Assembly (NCBI GenBank): GCA_037441225.1
Contig: JBBISU010000030.1
Location: forward strand, 1 to 34,740
Source: JBBFMJ01 sp037441225
GTDB taxonomy: Bacteria > Acidobacteriota > Thermoanaerobaculia > UBA2201
Length of the DNA: 34,740 bases
Reading direction: 5' to 3'
Shown here piece after piece: positions 6,765 to 14,691 of the stretch. The notes under the pieces were generated by a model. It saw only the letters and a program-made list of their open reading frames with translations. It had not been told where the DNA came from and did not search any database. The stretch's first letter is position 1; every line of letters starts with the position of its first letter. The position numbers were made by a program, and so were the translations under genes.

Positions 6765-8102
6765 ATGAAAAAATTATTTATTTTATTTTTAATATCTTTA
6801 ATTTTAATAACCTTTTCTTGTAAAAATGAAAATAAGGAAAAAATAATTTACCATTGCCCAATGCATCCAAGTTACACATCTGATAGGGAAGGGGATTGTC
6901 CAATTTGTGGGATGAAACTTGTTCCAATAAAGAAGGAAGAAAAAAAGGAAGTGGTTTATACCTGCCCTATGCATCCAGAAGTTTTATCAAATGAAAAAGG
7001 TAAGTGTCCTAAATGTGGAATGGATTTAGTCCCAAAAGAAGATGAACACAAAGGGCATATTATGCCAAAAGATGAACACAAAGAGCATAAAACTTCAATG
7101 GAAATTAAAACCTCTGAAAATCTTTTAAAGGTTTCTGGAATAGAAAAAGCAAAAGCATATAAAGGGGTTTTGTCTTCCAAGATAAAAGCAGTTGGGATTG
7201 TCTTACCAGATGAAAGGAGGATAAAAAGTTTTTATGCAAAGGTCTCTGGATGGGTAGAAGAACTATTTGTTAATTTTGAAGGACAATATGTTCAAAAAAA
7301 TATGCCTCTTTTAAGCATTTATTCACAAGAACTTTATAATGCTCAAGTTGAATTTTTAGCAGCAAAAAAGGGATATGATGAAAGCAAAAAATCAAATTTT
7401 GAAGAAGTAAAGAGAGCATCAGAAATTTTATATGATAGTGCAAAAAAGAAACTGCTTTTGTTTGATGTACCAGAAGAATTCGTTGAAAAACTTGAAAAGA
7501 ATGGATTTGTACAAAAAAACATTACACTTAAATCTCCATTTTCTGGTTTTGTTTTAGGAAAAGATGTTTTTCAAGGGAAAAAAATTGAAAGTGGAATGGA
7601 ACTTTTCAAGATTGTTGATCTTTCAAAGATCTGGATTGAAGCAGAGGTTTATGAAAGTGAAGCCCCTTTTATTTTTTTAGGACAAAGTACAGAAATTTTT
7701 CTTCCCTTTGATTTAAATTTTAAAAGGGAAGCAAAGGTAAATTATATTTATCCATACATAAATGAAGAGACAAGGACTTTAAAGCTGAGAATTGACCTTG
7801 AAAATAGTGACTTCAAACTCAAGCCATCAATGTATGTAGATGTTTATTTAAATGCAAAGGAAGAGGAAGGGATAATTGTTCCAGAAACAGCAATTGTAGA
7901 TACTGGCTTGAGAAAAATTGCTTTTGTTGAGGTTTCTGAAAATAATTTTGAAATAAGGGAAGTAGAAGTTGGGCTTGCCTCAAATGGAAAAACACTGATA
8001 AGGAAAGGAATAAGTGAAGGGGAAATTGTGGCATCAAAAGGGACATTCCTTTTGGATTCTGAATCAAAACTTGGGGCTGCTTTTCAAGAGCATAAACATT
8101 AA
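6765..8102 (+). CDS. Periplasmic adaptor of a Cu/Ag RND pump (CusB-like) with two metal-binding modules
   Basis: A 445-residue membrane-fusion lipoprotein that links inner-membrane pump and outer channel. Residues 1-18 are a signal with a FSC lipidation site at C19. Two heavy-metal-binding modules follow, each of the CPMHP...CPxCGMxLVP type: C31-H34-C45-C48-M50 and C67-M69-H70-C81-C84-M86. A His-rich linker (EDEHKGH...DEHKEHK) comes next, then the barrel-sandwich and alpha-hairpin region (about 140-260) and beta-barrel domains. A duplicated module with a His-rich linker suggests high metal-loading capacity. Ribosome-binding site AGGAGG; cusA follows after 12 bp. Confidence 0.94.
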   Translation: MKKLFILFLISLILITFSCKNENKEKIIYHCPMHPSYTSDREGDCPICGMKLVPIKKEEKKEVVYTCPMHPEVLSNEKGKCPKCGMDLVPKEDEHKGHIMPKDEHKEHKTSMEIKTSENLLKVSGIEKAKAYKGVLSSKIKAVGIVLPDERRIKSFYAKVSGWVEELFVNFEGQYVQKNMPLLSIYSQELYNAQVEFLAAKKGYDESKKSNFEEVKRASEILYDSAKKKLLLFDVPEEFVEKLEKNGFVQKNITLKSPFSGFVLGKDVFQGKKIESGMELFKIVDLSKIWIEAEVYESEAPFIFLGQSTEIFLPFDLNFKREAKVNYIYPYINEETRTLKLRIDLENSDFKLKPSMYVDVYLNAKEEEGIIVPETAIVDTGLRKIAFVEVSENNFEIREVEVGLASNGKTLIRKGISEGEIVASKGTFLLDSESKLGAAFQEHKH

Positions 8103-8114
8103 TGGAGGTTCCTT

Positions 8115-11100
8115 ATGTTAAAGAAAATTGTGGAATTTTCAGCAAACAATAAAATTTTTGTAATAATTATTGTTTTAGCCCTTTGTTTATATGCTTATCA
8201 TATATTAAAACAAATCAGATTAGATGCCTTACCTGATTTATCAGATACACAGGTTATAATTTATGTAAAATGGGAAAGACCTCCGCAAGTGATAGAAGAT
8301 CAAATTACTTATCCAATTATAACTTCTCTTTTAGGTGCACCAAGAGTAAAAAGCATAAGAGGCTTTACTGATTTTGGATTTTCCTTTATTTATGTAATTT
8401 TTCAAGATGGAACTGATATTTATTGGGCAAGGTCAAGGGTTTTAGAGTATTTGAAAAAAATAGAAGCAAACCTTCCAGAAGGACCAAAGATTGAATTAGG
8501 TCCCGATGCCACAGGAGTTGGATGGATTTTTCAATATGCTTTATTAGACAAGGGTGGGAAGCATTCAATTGAGGACTTAAGGAGTTTTCAGGACTGGTAT
8601 TTGAAATATGCCCTTCAAGCAGTTCAAGGCGTCTCAGAAGTTGCATCAATTGGTGGATGGGAAAAGCAATACCAGATAACAGTTGATCCAAATAAACTTT
8701 TATCTTATGGTATTGATATAAAAGAAGTGGCAGAGACAATAAAAAAATCAAACAATGAAATAGGTGCACGCCTTTTAGAAATTTCTGGCTTTGAATATAT
8801 GGTTAGGGGAAGAGGATATTCAAATAGTGTTGAGGACTTTGAAAAAATTGTTTTGAAAGTTTCAAAGGATGGGACACCTGTTTTAATAAAAGATATTGGA
8901 AAAGTTCAAACTGGACCTGAAATAAGGAGAGGTGTTGCTGATTTGGATGGTTTTGGGGAAGCAGTTGGTGGAATTGTTGTTATGAGGCACGGAGAAAATG
9001 CTTTAAATGTAATAAAAAGAGTTAAAGAAAAGATAAAAGAAATTGAGCCATCCCTTCCAGAAGGTGTTGAAATTGTCACAACTTATGACAGGGCTAATTT
9101 GATTGAGAGGGCAATTGAGACATTAAAACATGAACTTAAAATTGAAATGATAATTGTATCTTTAGTTATTTTAATCTTTTTATGGCATATACCATCTGCC
9201 CTTGTTCCAATTTTTACAATTCCAATTTCTGTATTTTTGGCATTTATACCACTTTATTTTATGGGTGTAACTGTAAATATAATGTCTTTGGCAGGTATTG
9301 CAATTTCAATTGGAGTTCTTGTAGATGGAGCAATTGTGGAAGTTGAAAATGCATATAATAAAATAGAAAGATGGATTGAAGGTGGAAAGGTAGGGGATTT
9401 CCATAAGGTTAGATTGGAAGCATTGCAAGAAGTTGTCCCTGCTGTCTTTTTTTCCCTTTTGGTTATTGCTGTTTCTTTTATCCCAATCTTTGCATTAGTT
9501 GAACAAGAAGGCCGCCTTTTCAAACCCCTTGCATACTCAAAAAACCTTGCAATGCTTATGGCATCAATCCTTGCTATAACCCTTGACCCTGCAATGCGTA
9601 TGCTCTTTGCAAGGATTGATCCCTTTGGTTTTAAACCAAAATTTTTATCTTTTCTTGCAACTAAAATGTTTGTTGGCACTTACTTTAAAGAAGAAAAGCA
9701 TCCAATTTCAAAGATTTTATTTAAAATTTATGAACCAGTTTGCAGATTTAATTTAAAACATCCAAAAAAAATTATAATTTTTGCAGCAATTTTATTTTTC
9801 TTTTCTTTAATTTTTTATTTTAAACTTGGAAGTGAATTTATGCCACCTTTAAAGGAAGGTTCAATTTTGTATATGCCAACTACATTCCCAGGTATTTCAA
9901 TTGCAGAAGCAAAAAAGCTCCTTCAAAAACAAGATGAAATTTTAAAAAGTTTTCCAGAAGTTGAAAGGGTTTTTGGAAAAGCAGGAAGGGCTTTGACTTC
10001 AACAGATCCTGCCCCCCTTTCAATGATTGAAACAACAATTATTTTAAAACCAGAAAAAGAATGGAGAGAAAAGAAAAGATGGTATTCAAATTGGGCGCCA
10101 GAGTTTTTAAAAAAGTTTTTAAGGGCAATTTGGCCTGATAAAATTTCCTATGAAGAACTTATAAGTGGGATGGATGAAAAAATGAGATTCTTAGGTGTTA
10201 CAAATGCTTGGACAATGCCTATAAAGGGAAGGATTGATATGCTTACAACAGGTGTCAGAACTCCTATTGGAATAAAAATCTTTGGCTCTGATTTAAAAGA
10301 AATTGAAAGGATTGGAATGGAAATTGAAAGGGAATTAAAAGATGTAAGAGGGACAAGGAGTGTTTTTGCAGAAAGGGTTTCTGGTGGGTATTATTTAGAT
10401 ATAATACCTAAAAGAGATAAACTTTCGAGGTATGGCTTAAAAATAGAAGATTTGCATCTGGCAATACTCCATTCAATTGGAGGGGAAAATATAACATATA
10501 CAATTGAAGGAAGGGAAAGGTACCCAGTGAATTTAAGGTATCCAAGAGAGATAAGGGAAAACATTGAAACACTGAAAAGAACATTTATAAAAACACCAAC
10601 TGGATATCAAATTCCATTAAATCAAGTGGCAAAAGTTGAGCTTTTGCAAGGTCCTTCTATGATAAGGGATGAAAATGGATTTTTAACTGGATATGTTTAT
10701 GTAGATATGGAAAAAAGGGATATTGGAGGATATGTGAATGAAGCAAAAAAAATTGTGAGGGAAAAAGTAAATATTCCAAAAGGATATTTCCTTTTATGGA
10801 GTGGTCAATATGAAAATATGATTAGGGTTAAGGAAAGATTAAAAGTTATTGTTCCAATTACAATTGCTTTAATATTTATTTTGCTTTATGCAAACACAAG
10901 ATCCTTTTTTAAATCAACTGTTGTTATCTTGGCAGTTCCCTTTTCTGCAATTGGTGCTATCTGGCTTTTTTATATCCTTGGTTACAATGTATCAATTGCT
11001 GCCTGGGTTGGGATGATTGCTCTCTTAGGGCTTGATGCAGAAACAGGTGTTTTTATGCTTTTGTTTTTGGACTTATCTTATGAGGACTACAAAAGGAGAG

Positions 11101-11363
11101 GAATTTTAAAAAATATAAAGGATTTAGATGAAGCAATTGTTCATGGTGCAGTAAAAAGGATAAGGCCTAAAATGATGACAGTTGCAGCTGCTTTTATGGG
11201 ACTTCTGCCAATTATGTTTTCTACAAGTGCAGGTGCAGATATGATGAAAAGGATTGCAGCACCTATGATTGGCGGACTTATAACTTCCTTTTTATTAGAA
11301 CTTTTAATTTATCCACCAATTTATAAACTTTGGAGAAAGAAGGAGGTTCAAAATGGAAGATAA
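8115..11363 (+). CDS. cusA: Heavy-metal efflux RND pump (CusA-type, Cu(I)/Ag(I))
   Basis: A 1082-residue proton-driven inner-membrane pump of the HME-RND family, with 12 predicted membrane segments in two sets of six and two large periplasmic loops. The three methionines that form the Cu/Ag site in E. coli CusA appear to be conserved: M587 in LYMPTT, M637 in LSMIETT and M709 in RIDMLTT. That argues for monovalent Cu/Ag over Zn/Co/Ni. The proton-relay carboxylates of membrane helix 4 are seen in GVLVDGAIVEVENAY. The second-to-third Met spacing is about 22 residues longer than in E. coli, with an extra KRWYSNWAPEFLKKF-type segment. The ArsR gene starts inside its last codons. Confidence 0.95.
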   Translation: MLKKIVEFSANNKIFVIIIVLALCLYAYHILKQIRLDALPDLSDTQVIIYVKWERPPQVIEDQITYPIITSLLGAPRVKSIRGFTDFGFSFIYVIFQDGTDIYWARSRVLEYLKKIEANLPEGPKIELGPDATGVGWIFQYALLDKGGKHSIEDLRSFQDWYLKYALQAVQGVSEVASIGGWEKQYQITVDPNKLLSYGIDIKEVAETIKKSNNEIGARLLEISGFEYMVRGRGYSNSVEDFEKIVLKVSKDGTPVLIKDIGKVQTGPEIRRGVADLDGFGEAVGGIVVMRHGENALNVIKRVKEKIKEIEPSLPEGVEIVTTYDRANLIERAIETLKHELKIEMIIVSLVILIFLWHIPSALVPIFTIPISVFLAFIPLYFMGVTVNIMSLAGIAISIGVLVDGAIVEVENAYNKIERWIEGGKVGDFHKVRLEALQEVVPAVFFSLLVIAVSFIPIFALVEQEGRLFKPLAYSKNLAMLMASILAITLDPAMRMLFARIDPFGFKPKFLSFLATKMFVGTYFKEEKHPISKILFKIYEPVCRFNLKHPKKIIIFAAILFFFSLIFYFKLGSEFMPPLKEGSILYMPTTFPGISIAEAKKLLQKQDEILKSFPEVERVFGKAGRALTSTDPAPLSMIETTIILKPEKEWREKKRWYSNWAPEFLKKFLRAIWPDKISYEELISGMDEKMRFLGVTNAWTMPIKGRIDMLTTGVRTPIGIKIFGSDLKEIERIGMEIERELKDVRGTRSVFAERVSGGYYLDIIPKRDKLSRYGLKIEDLHLAILHSIGGENITYTIEGRERYPVNLRYPREIRENIETLKRTFIKTPTGYQIPLNQVAKVELLQGPSMIRDENGFLTGYVYVDMEKRDIGGYVNEAKKIVREKVNIPKGYFLLWSGQYENMIRVKERLKVIVPITIALIFILLYANTRSFFKSTVVILAVPFSAIGAIWLFYILGYNVSIAAWVGMIALLGLDAETGVFMLLFLDLSYEDYKRRGILKNIKDLDEAIVHGAVKRIRPKMMTVAAAFMGLLPIMFSTSAGADMMKRIAAPMIGGLITSFLLELLIYPPIYKLWRKKEVQNGR

Positions 11364-11655
11364 AATAATAAAAAATAAATTGCACAATTTTTCAAATTTA
11401 TTTTCTTCATTTTCAAATCCCTGGAGGATTTACATCCTTTTGCTTTTATATAAGTATAAAAAATTATGTGTAAATGAAATTGCTTCAAAAACAGGCTTCC
11501 AACAAGCATTTATCTCTCAAAACCTTCAGAAATTAAGAGCACAAAATATTGTAAAATACAAAAGAATAAAGCAAAAGGTTTTTTATGAATTAAATGAAAA
11601 TGAAATTTTGGAAAAAATAATAATTTGTTTAATGAAAGAAATAGAGCCCCCTTAA
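11353..11655 (+). CDS. ArsR-family winged-helix regulator
   Basis: A 100-residue DNA-binding protein. The fold is the compact ArsR/SmtB winged helix: FSNPWRIYILLLL helix, recognition helix FQQAFISQNLQKLRAQNIV, then a beta-wing (KYKRIKQKVFYEL). Members repress metal-resistance operons and let go on metal binding. Here the classical metal box ELCVCDL is reduced to KLCVNEI with a single Cys, so sensing must use other residues or a different inducer. It starts 11 nt inside cusA with AAGGAGG upstream, and ends in a strong terminator, so it is the last gene of the efflux operon and probably autoregulates it. Confidence 0.85.
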   Translation: MEDKIIKNKLHNFSNLFSSFSNPWRIYILLLLYKYKKLCVNEIASKTGFQQAFISQNLQKLRAQNIVKYKRIKQKVFYELNENEILEKIIICLMKEIEPP

Positions 11656-11668
11656 ATTAAGGGGGCTC
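11644..11668. terminator. Bidirectional rho-independent terminator
   Basis: GAGCCCCCTT and AAGGGGGCTC form a GC-rich 10-bp stem with a five-base loop (the palindrome runs 12 bp each way around one central base). ATTTTCT follows on the plus strand and TATTTCTTTC on the minus strand. It ends the efflux operon on the plus strand and the convergent small gene 11674-11979 on the minus strand. The ArsR stop codon lies inside the stem. Confidence 0.9.
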
Positions 11669-11673
11669 ATTTT

Positions 11674-11979
11674 CTAAAAACCGAAAAACTTTAGCAAAAA
11701 CATAATAAAAAAGTTTGAAGTAAAAATTCCCATCATATCATGACAGGAACCCATATCATCATCTCCCATACAATTTTCGTGCATTTCTTCACACTCATTT
11801 TCATCTGGACATTCTGCCTCATCCATATCACAGCCATCCATATGGTCTCCATCATCTGATGATAGATAAAACTTTAAATGCTCACCTGCAAAAAGTGCTG
11901 GTCCTGGGGCAGTCCTTTGCTCAGAGGCAAAAGCAGTTCCAAAAATCAAAAGGAAAAAAACAAAAAACAATTTCTTCAT
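11674..11979 (-). CDS. Exported acidic Cys/Met/His-rich protein, putative Cu/Ag-binding (101 aa)
   Basis: No family recognised. Residues 1-19 are a clean Sec signal peptide (positive start, hydrophobic core, AFA-S cut). Residues 42-83 hold five Cys (50, 57, 63, 70, 79), seven Met (47, 52, 66, 71, 76, 82, 83), three His (46, 67, 80) and about eighteen Asp/Glu, a composition typical of soft-metal sponges. A hydrophobic tail (85-101, FFIMFLLKFFGF) may anchor it in a membrane. It has its own promoter and an excellent ribosome-binding site (AAAGGAGGTGATT). It lies convergent to the Cus operon and shares its terminator. A metal buffer or chaperone in the periplasm is the natural reading. Confidence 0.75.
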   Translation of the reverse strand: MKKLFFVFFLLIFGTAFASEQRTAPGPALFAGEHLKFYLSSDDGDHMDGCDMDEAECPDENECEEMHENCMGDDDMGSCHDMMGIFTSNFFIMFLLKFFGF

Positions 11980-12011
11980 TAAAAATCACCTCCTTTCTTT
12001 TATTTTTGTTT

Positions 12012-12040
12012 ATATTAAAAAAAATTTTATAATGTGTCAA
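12012..12040 (-). promoter_or_regulatory. Sigma-70-type promoter of the acidic metal-binding protein gene
   Basis: On the minus strand TTGACA (12035-12040) is a perfect -35, followed by a 17-bp spacer and TAATAT (12012-12017) as -10. The start codon at 11979 lies about 32 bp further on with a full Shine-Dalgarno sequence, so this gene, unlike many others here, has a leader. On the plus strand TATAAT at 12046-12051 could serve the divergent gene at 12136. Confidence 0.6.
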
Positions 12041-12135
12041 TGTTATATAATAATACATATATTTAGATTATTGAATAATGAAATAATTTTAAGTTTTTTT
12101 TGGTTAAAAAATAAAAAAGCTTATAAGGAGGTCAA

Positions 12136-12477
12136 ATGAAAAAGTTTTATTTTTTGAGCTTTTTGTTTTTACTGTTTTTTTCGCTGAGTATTTTTGCCTG
12201 CGGTGATAAGAGCTGTCCTCTTATAGGAAAAGAAGTTCTTAAAACAGAAGAAGGTACAGTAAAGGGAAAAGTTGTCTGTATGCATTGTGATTTACACAAA
12301 GCAGAAAAATGTGAAAAGGTTTTAGTTACAGCAGATAATAATATTTTTAAATTTTGTCCCGATTCACTCAAAGATATTAAATTAGATGACTATAAAGGAA
12401 AAGAAGTAGAGGTAAAAGGTAAGATAAGTTATACAAAAGATGGCGTTAATGTAATTCATATTGAAAAGATAAATTAG
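12136..12477 (+). CDS. Exported Cys/His protein with an OB-like C-terminal region (113 aa)
   Basis: Not assignable to a named family. Residues 1-21 are a signal sequence, ending in IFAC so that C22 could be lipidated. A cluster CMHCDLHKAEKC (C48, H50, C51, H54, C59) plus C74 (KFCPD) looks like a redox or metal site. The end (YKGKEVEVKGKISY...VNVIHIEKI) has the strand pattern of small OB-fold domains. AAGGAGG lies seven bases before the ATG. It is divergent from the acidic metal-binding gene across a shared 156-bp regulatory region, which suggests common control by metal. Confidence 0.75.
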   Translation: MKKFYFLSFLFLLFFSLSIFACGDKSCPLIGKEVLKTEEGTVKGKVVCMHCDLHKAEKCEKVLVTADNNIFKFCPDSLKDIKLDDYKGKEVEVKGKISYTKDGVNVIHIEKIN

Positions 12478-12543
12478 AATTAAAAAGAAATTTATTTTAA
12501 GGATTTTTAAAAGAAAAGTTAAAAAATTTTTGTAAGGAGATTT

Positions 12544-13089
12544 ATGAAACCAATTGAAATTCTAAAGGAAGAGCACCAGGTTATAATTAAAGCTTTAAAG
12601 ATAATAGATTTTATTGCAAATTCAATGGAAAAAGGAGTTGAATTTCCTCTTGAAGAATTAGAAAATCTTATCGATTTTATTAAAAATTTTGCTGATAAGT
12701 GTCACCATGCAAAAGAAGAGAAACTCTTATTTAAAAAGATGGTGGAGTATGGAGTTCCAGAAAAAGGCGGTCCTATTTCAGTTATGTTATATGAACATGA
12801 CCTTGGCAGGGATTATGTAAGGAATATGGAAATTGCAATGAAAGATAAAAAATTAGAAAAAGCAAATTTCATAAAGAATGCTCGTCTATATGCTTCTCTT
12901 TTAAATGATCATATAAATAAAGAAGATAACATTCTATATGTAATTGCAGATATGCATATAGATAATGAAGGACAAACTGATCTTTTAAAAGAATTTGAAA
13001 GGGTTGAAAGGGAAGAAATTGGAAAAGATGTCCATGAAAAGTATCACAATTTGATAATGGAACTGGAAAGCAAATATGGAAGAAAATAA
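12544..13089 (+). CDS. Hemerythrin-like (HHE) metal-binding protein
   Basis: A 181-residue four-helix-bundle protein with the spaced ligands of hemerythrin domains: H11 (EEHQ), H54/H55 with E59 (CHHAKEE), H85 (YEHD), and a final H-x4-E/D pair (NDHINKEDN). Such domains hold a di-iron centre that binds O2 or NO, or serve as iron/redox sensors. The C-terminus adds a short Glu-rich helix. It starts behind TAAGGAG, 66 bp after the Cys/His protein, and may share its transcript. Its role near a copper-efflux cluster is not obvious; protection against oxidative or nitrosative stress is a guess. Confidence 0.88.
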   Translation: MKPIEILKEEHQVIIKALKIIDFIANSMEKGVEFPLEELENLIDFIKNFADKCHHAKEEKLLFKKMVEYGVPEKGGPISVMLYEHDLGRDYVRNMEIAMKDKKLEKANFIKNARLYASLLNDHINKEDNILYVIADMHIDNEGQTDLLKEFERVEREEIGKDVHEKYHNLIMELESKYGRK

Positions 13090-13304
13090 AAATATAAATA
13101 GGGATCAAATGAAAAAACATAAATTTAAGATAAGTTTAAGATCTTAAAATTGGAATTAAAGTTTTATTGGTTTAGTAGAAAATGGGTAAATTAGATATCT
13201 GAAAATATATATTAATTTTTTAAAAATCTTGAGTGGCATTATAAAATAATTTTTAAGATCTGCCTTAAATTTTTGTTTTTTAAATATAAAATTTTTATTT
13301 TAAT

Positions 13305-14336
13305 TTAAATTTTTTTTATGAAAAAATTTCCAGGAAGTTTTTCTATAAGACCTTTTAATTCAAGGGAAGTTAAATTTGTTGATAACTTTTCATAATTAAA
13401 ATTTTCTAAGAGTTCTTCAAAATTTATCTTTTTACCAAATTCCATAAATTCCAAAATTTCCTTTTCTTCTTTTGTTAAATCTATTTCTTCTTTTTTTTCT
13501 TTTATTTTTTCAAATTTTTCTTGAGGGAATTCTTCTAAGATATCTTCAATTGATTGCACAAGTTTTGCACCTTTCTTTATTAAATAATTTGAACCTGCAT
13601 ACTTTACTTCAAAAACATCTCCAGGAATAACAAACAGTTCCCTCCCTTCTTCAATTGCAAAGTTTGCTGTTTTCATAGAACCCGACTTCAAGCCAGCTTC
13701 AATCAGTAATACTCCTCTTGATAGCCCTGCTATTATCCTGTTCCTTTGTGGGAAGTTTTGCGGATTTGGTGGTGTTAAGGGTGGAAATTCTGATATAACT
13801 GCACCACTTTCTTCAATTTCTTTTGCCAGATTCTTATGTTCTGGTGGATAAATTTTAAGGTGTCCTGAGCCCAAAACTGCAATTGTTTTTCCACTATTTT
13901 TTGTAGTTTCTTTATGAGCAACTCCATCAATTCCTCTTGCAAGCCCTGAAACAATTACAATTTTTCTTAAAACAAGTTCTTTCGTAAAATGTTTTGCCAC
14001 CTCAACTGATTCTGGCAAAGGTTTCCTTGAGCCAACTATTGAAAAATAAAAACCTTCTGGCAGTTTACCTTTTAAAAATAATGCAATTGGTGGGTTTTTA
14101 ATATTCATTAATTGTTCTGGATAATTTTTTGAGGAATAATAAACAATTTCTATCTTTTCCTTTTCAATTAAATTATTTATTTTTTCAACTTCCCTTTCCT
14201 CTTCTTTTGGAAAATTTTTTTCCTTCAAAAATTTAAAAAGCTCCTCCAAGGATTTTAATTTTCCCAGTTCTAAGGTTGCCTTTTGAAAGTTAAAACTTTT
14301 ATGAAAAAGGAAGGGGTGAAATTCTTTAAATAACAT
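13305..14336 (-). CDS. dprA: DNA-processing protein DprA (Smf)
   Basis: A 343-residue protein that loads RecA on incoming single-stranded DNA in natural transformation. The Rossmann-fold core is clear: VGSRKP, SGLARGIDGVAHK, GKTIAVLGSG, FPQRNRIIAGLS and EAGLKSGSMKTANFA. A C-terminal winged-helix (about 270-343) follows, as in DprA proteins with a DML1-like tail. A longer frame reaches back to a TTG at 14402, but I choose ATG 14336: it lies 8 nt after a -10-like TGTTATATT, and the extra 22 residues are not DprA-like and would overlap the divergent gene. Presence suggests competence potential. Confidence 0.93.
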   Translation of the reverse strand: MLFKEFHPFLFHKSFNFQKATLELGKLKSLEELFKFLKEKNFPKEEEREVEKINNLIEKEKIEIVYYSSKNYPEQLMNIKNPPIALFLKGKLPEGFYFSIVGSRKPLPESVEVAKHFTKELVLRKIVIVSGLARGIDGVAHKETTKNSGKTIAVLGSGHLKIYPPEHKNLAKEIEESGAVISEFPPLTPPNPQNFPQRNRIIAGLSRGVLLIEAGLKSGSMKTANFAIEEGRELFVIPGDVFEVKYAGSNYLIKKGAKLVQSIEDILEEFPQEKFEKIKEKKEEIDLTKEEKEILEFMEFGKKINFEELLENFNYEKLSTNLTSLELKGLIEKLPGNFFIKKI

Positions 14337-14353
14337 AGTATAATAATATAACA
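14337..14353. promoter_or_regulatory. Back-to-back leaderless promoters for dprA and the TPR lipoprotein gene
   Basis: Only 16 bp separate the two divergent start codons. Plus strand: TATAAT (14339-14344) then 8 nt to ATG 14353. Minus strand: TGT-TATATT (14353 down to 14345) then 8 nt to ATG 14336. The two -10 elements are adjacent and each lies where the other gene's start region is, so the promoters probably exclude one another. Confidence 0.5.
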
Positions 14354-14691
14354 TGAAATTTAAATTTCTTTTCTTGATTTTAATCCTTTCTTTCTCTTGC
14401 AAGACGAGTCAAGAAATTTCATCAAAAGAATATGCAAAAATTGGGACAAAGGCATTTAAATTAAAGCTTTACAGGGAAGCAGAATTTAGATTCAAGCAAG
14501 CAATTGAAAGGGAGCCAAAAAATCCAGAGTATTTGAATAATTTAGCAGTAATCTGTGAAGTTTTAGGAAAAATTGAAGAAGCAAAAAATTATTATAATGA
14601 AGCATTGAAAATTTCTCCTAATAATAAAAAGATAAAGGCAAATTATGAAAGGTTTGAAAATTATATTAAGCTTAACTATCCTTCTCCTTAA
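14353..14691 (+). CDS. Small TPR lipoprotein
   Basis: A 112-residue protein with a hydrophobic leader and a lipidation-type cysteine (LSFSC, C16). Two tetratricopeptide repeats follow: the first around YAKIGTKAFKLKLYREAEFRFKQA, the second around YLNNLAVICEVLGKIEEAKNYYNEAL with the typical W/L-G-Y-A-F-A-P positions and IEREPKN / KISPNN connecting turns. It probably acts as a scaffold at the inner face of the outer membrane. The next gene begins 47 nt inside it, so the two are co-translated or coupled. Confidence 0.85.
   Translation: MKFKFLFLILILSFSCKTSQEISSKEYAKIGTKAFKLKLYREAEFRFKQAIEREPKNPEYLNNLAVICEVLGKIEEAKNYYNEALKISPNNKKIKANYERFENYIKLNYPSP

Noticed and set aside
13135..13148. Palindrome TTTAAGATCTTAAA after the hemerythrin gene
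   Set aside because: Short, A/T-rich, with no U-tract and no second copy as an operator; not enough to call.
14337..14402. Longer dprA start at TTG 14402
   Set aside because: The extra residues are Lys/Arg-rich and not DprA-like, it would overlap the divergent gene, and the leaderless promoter points to ATG 14336.
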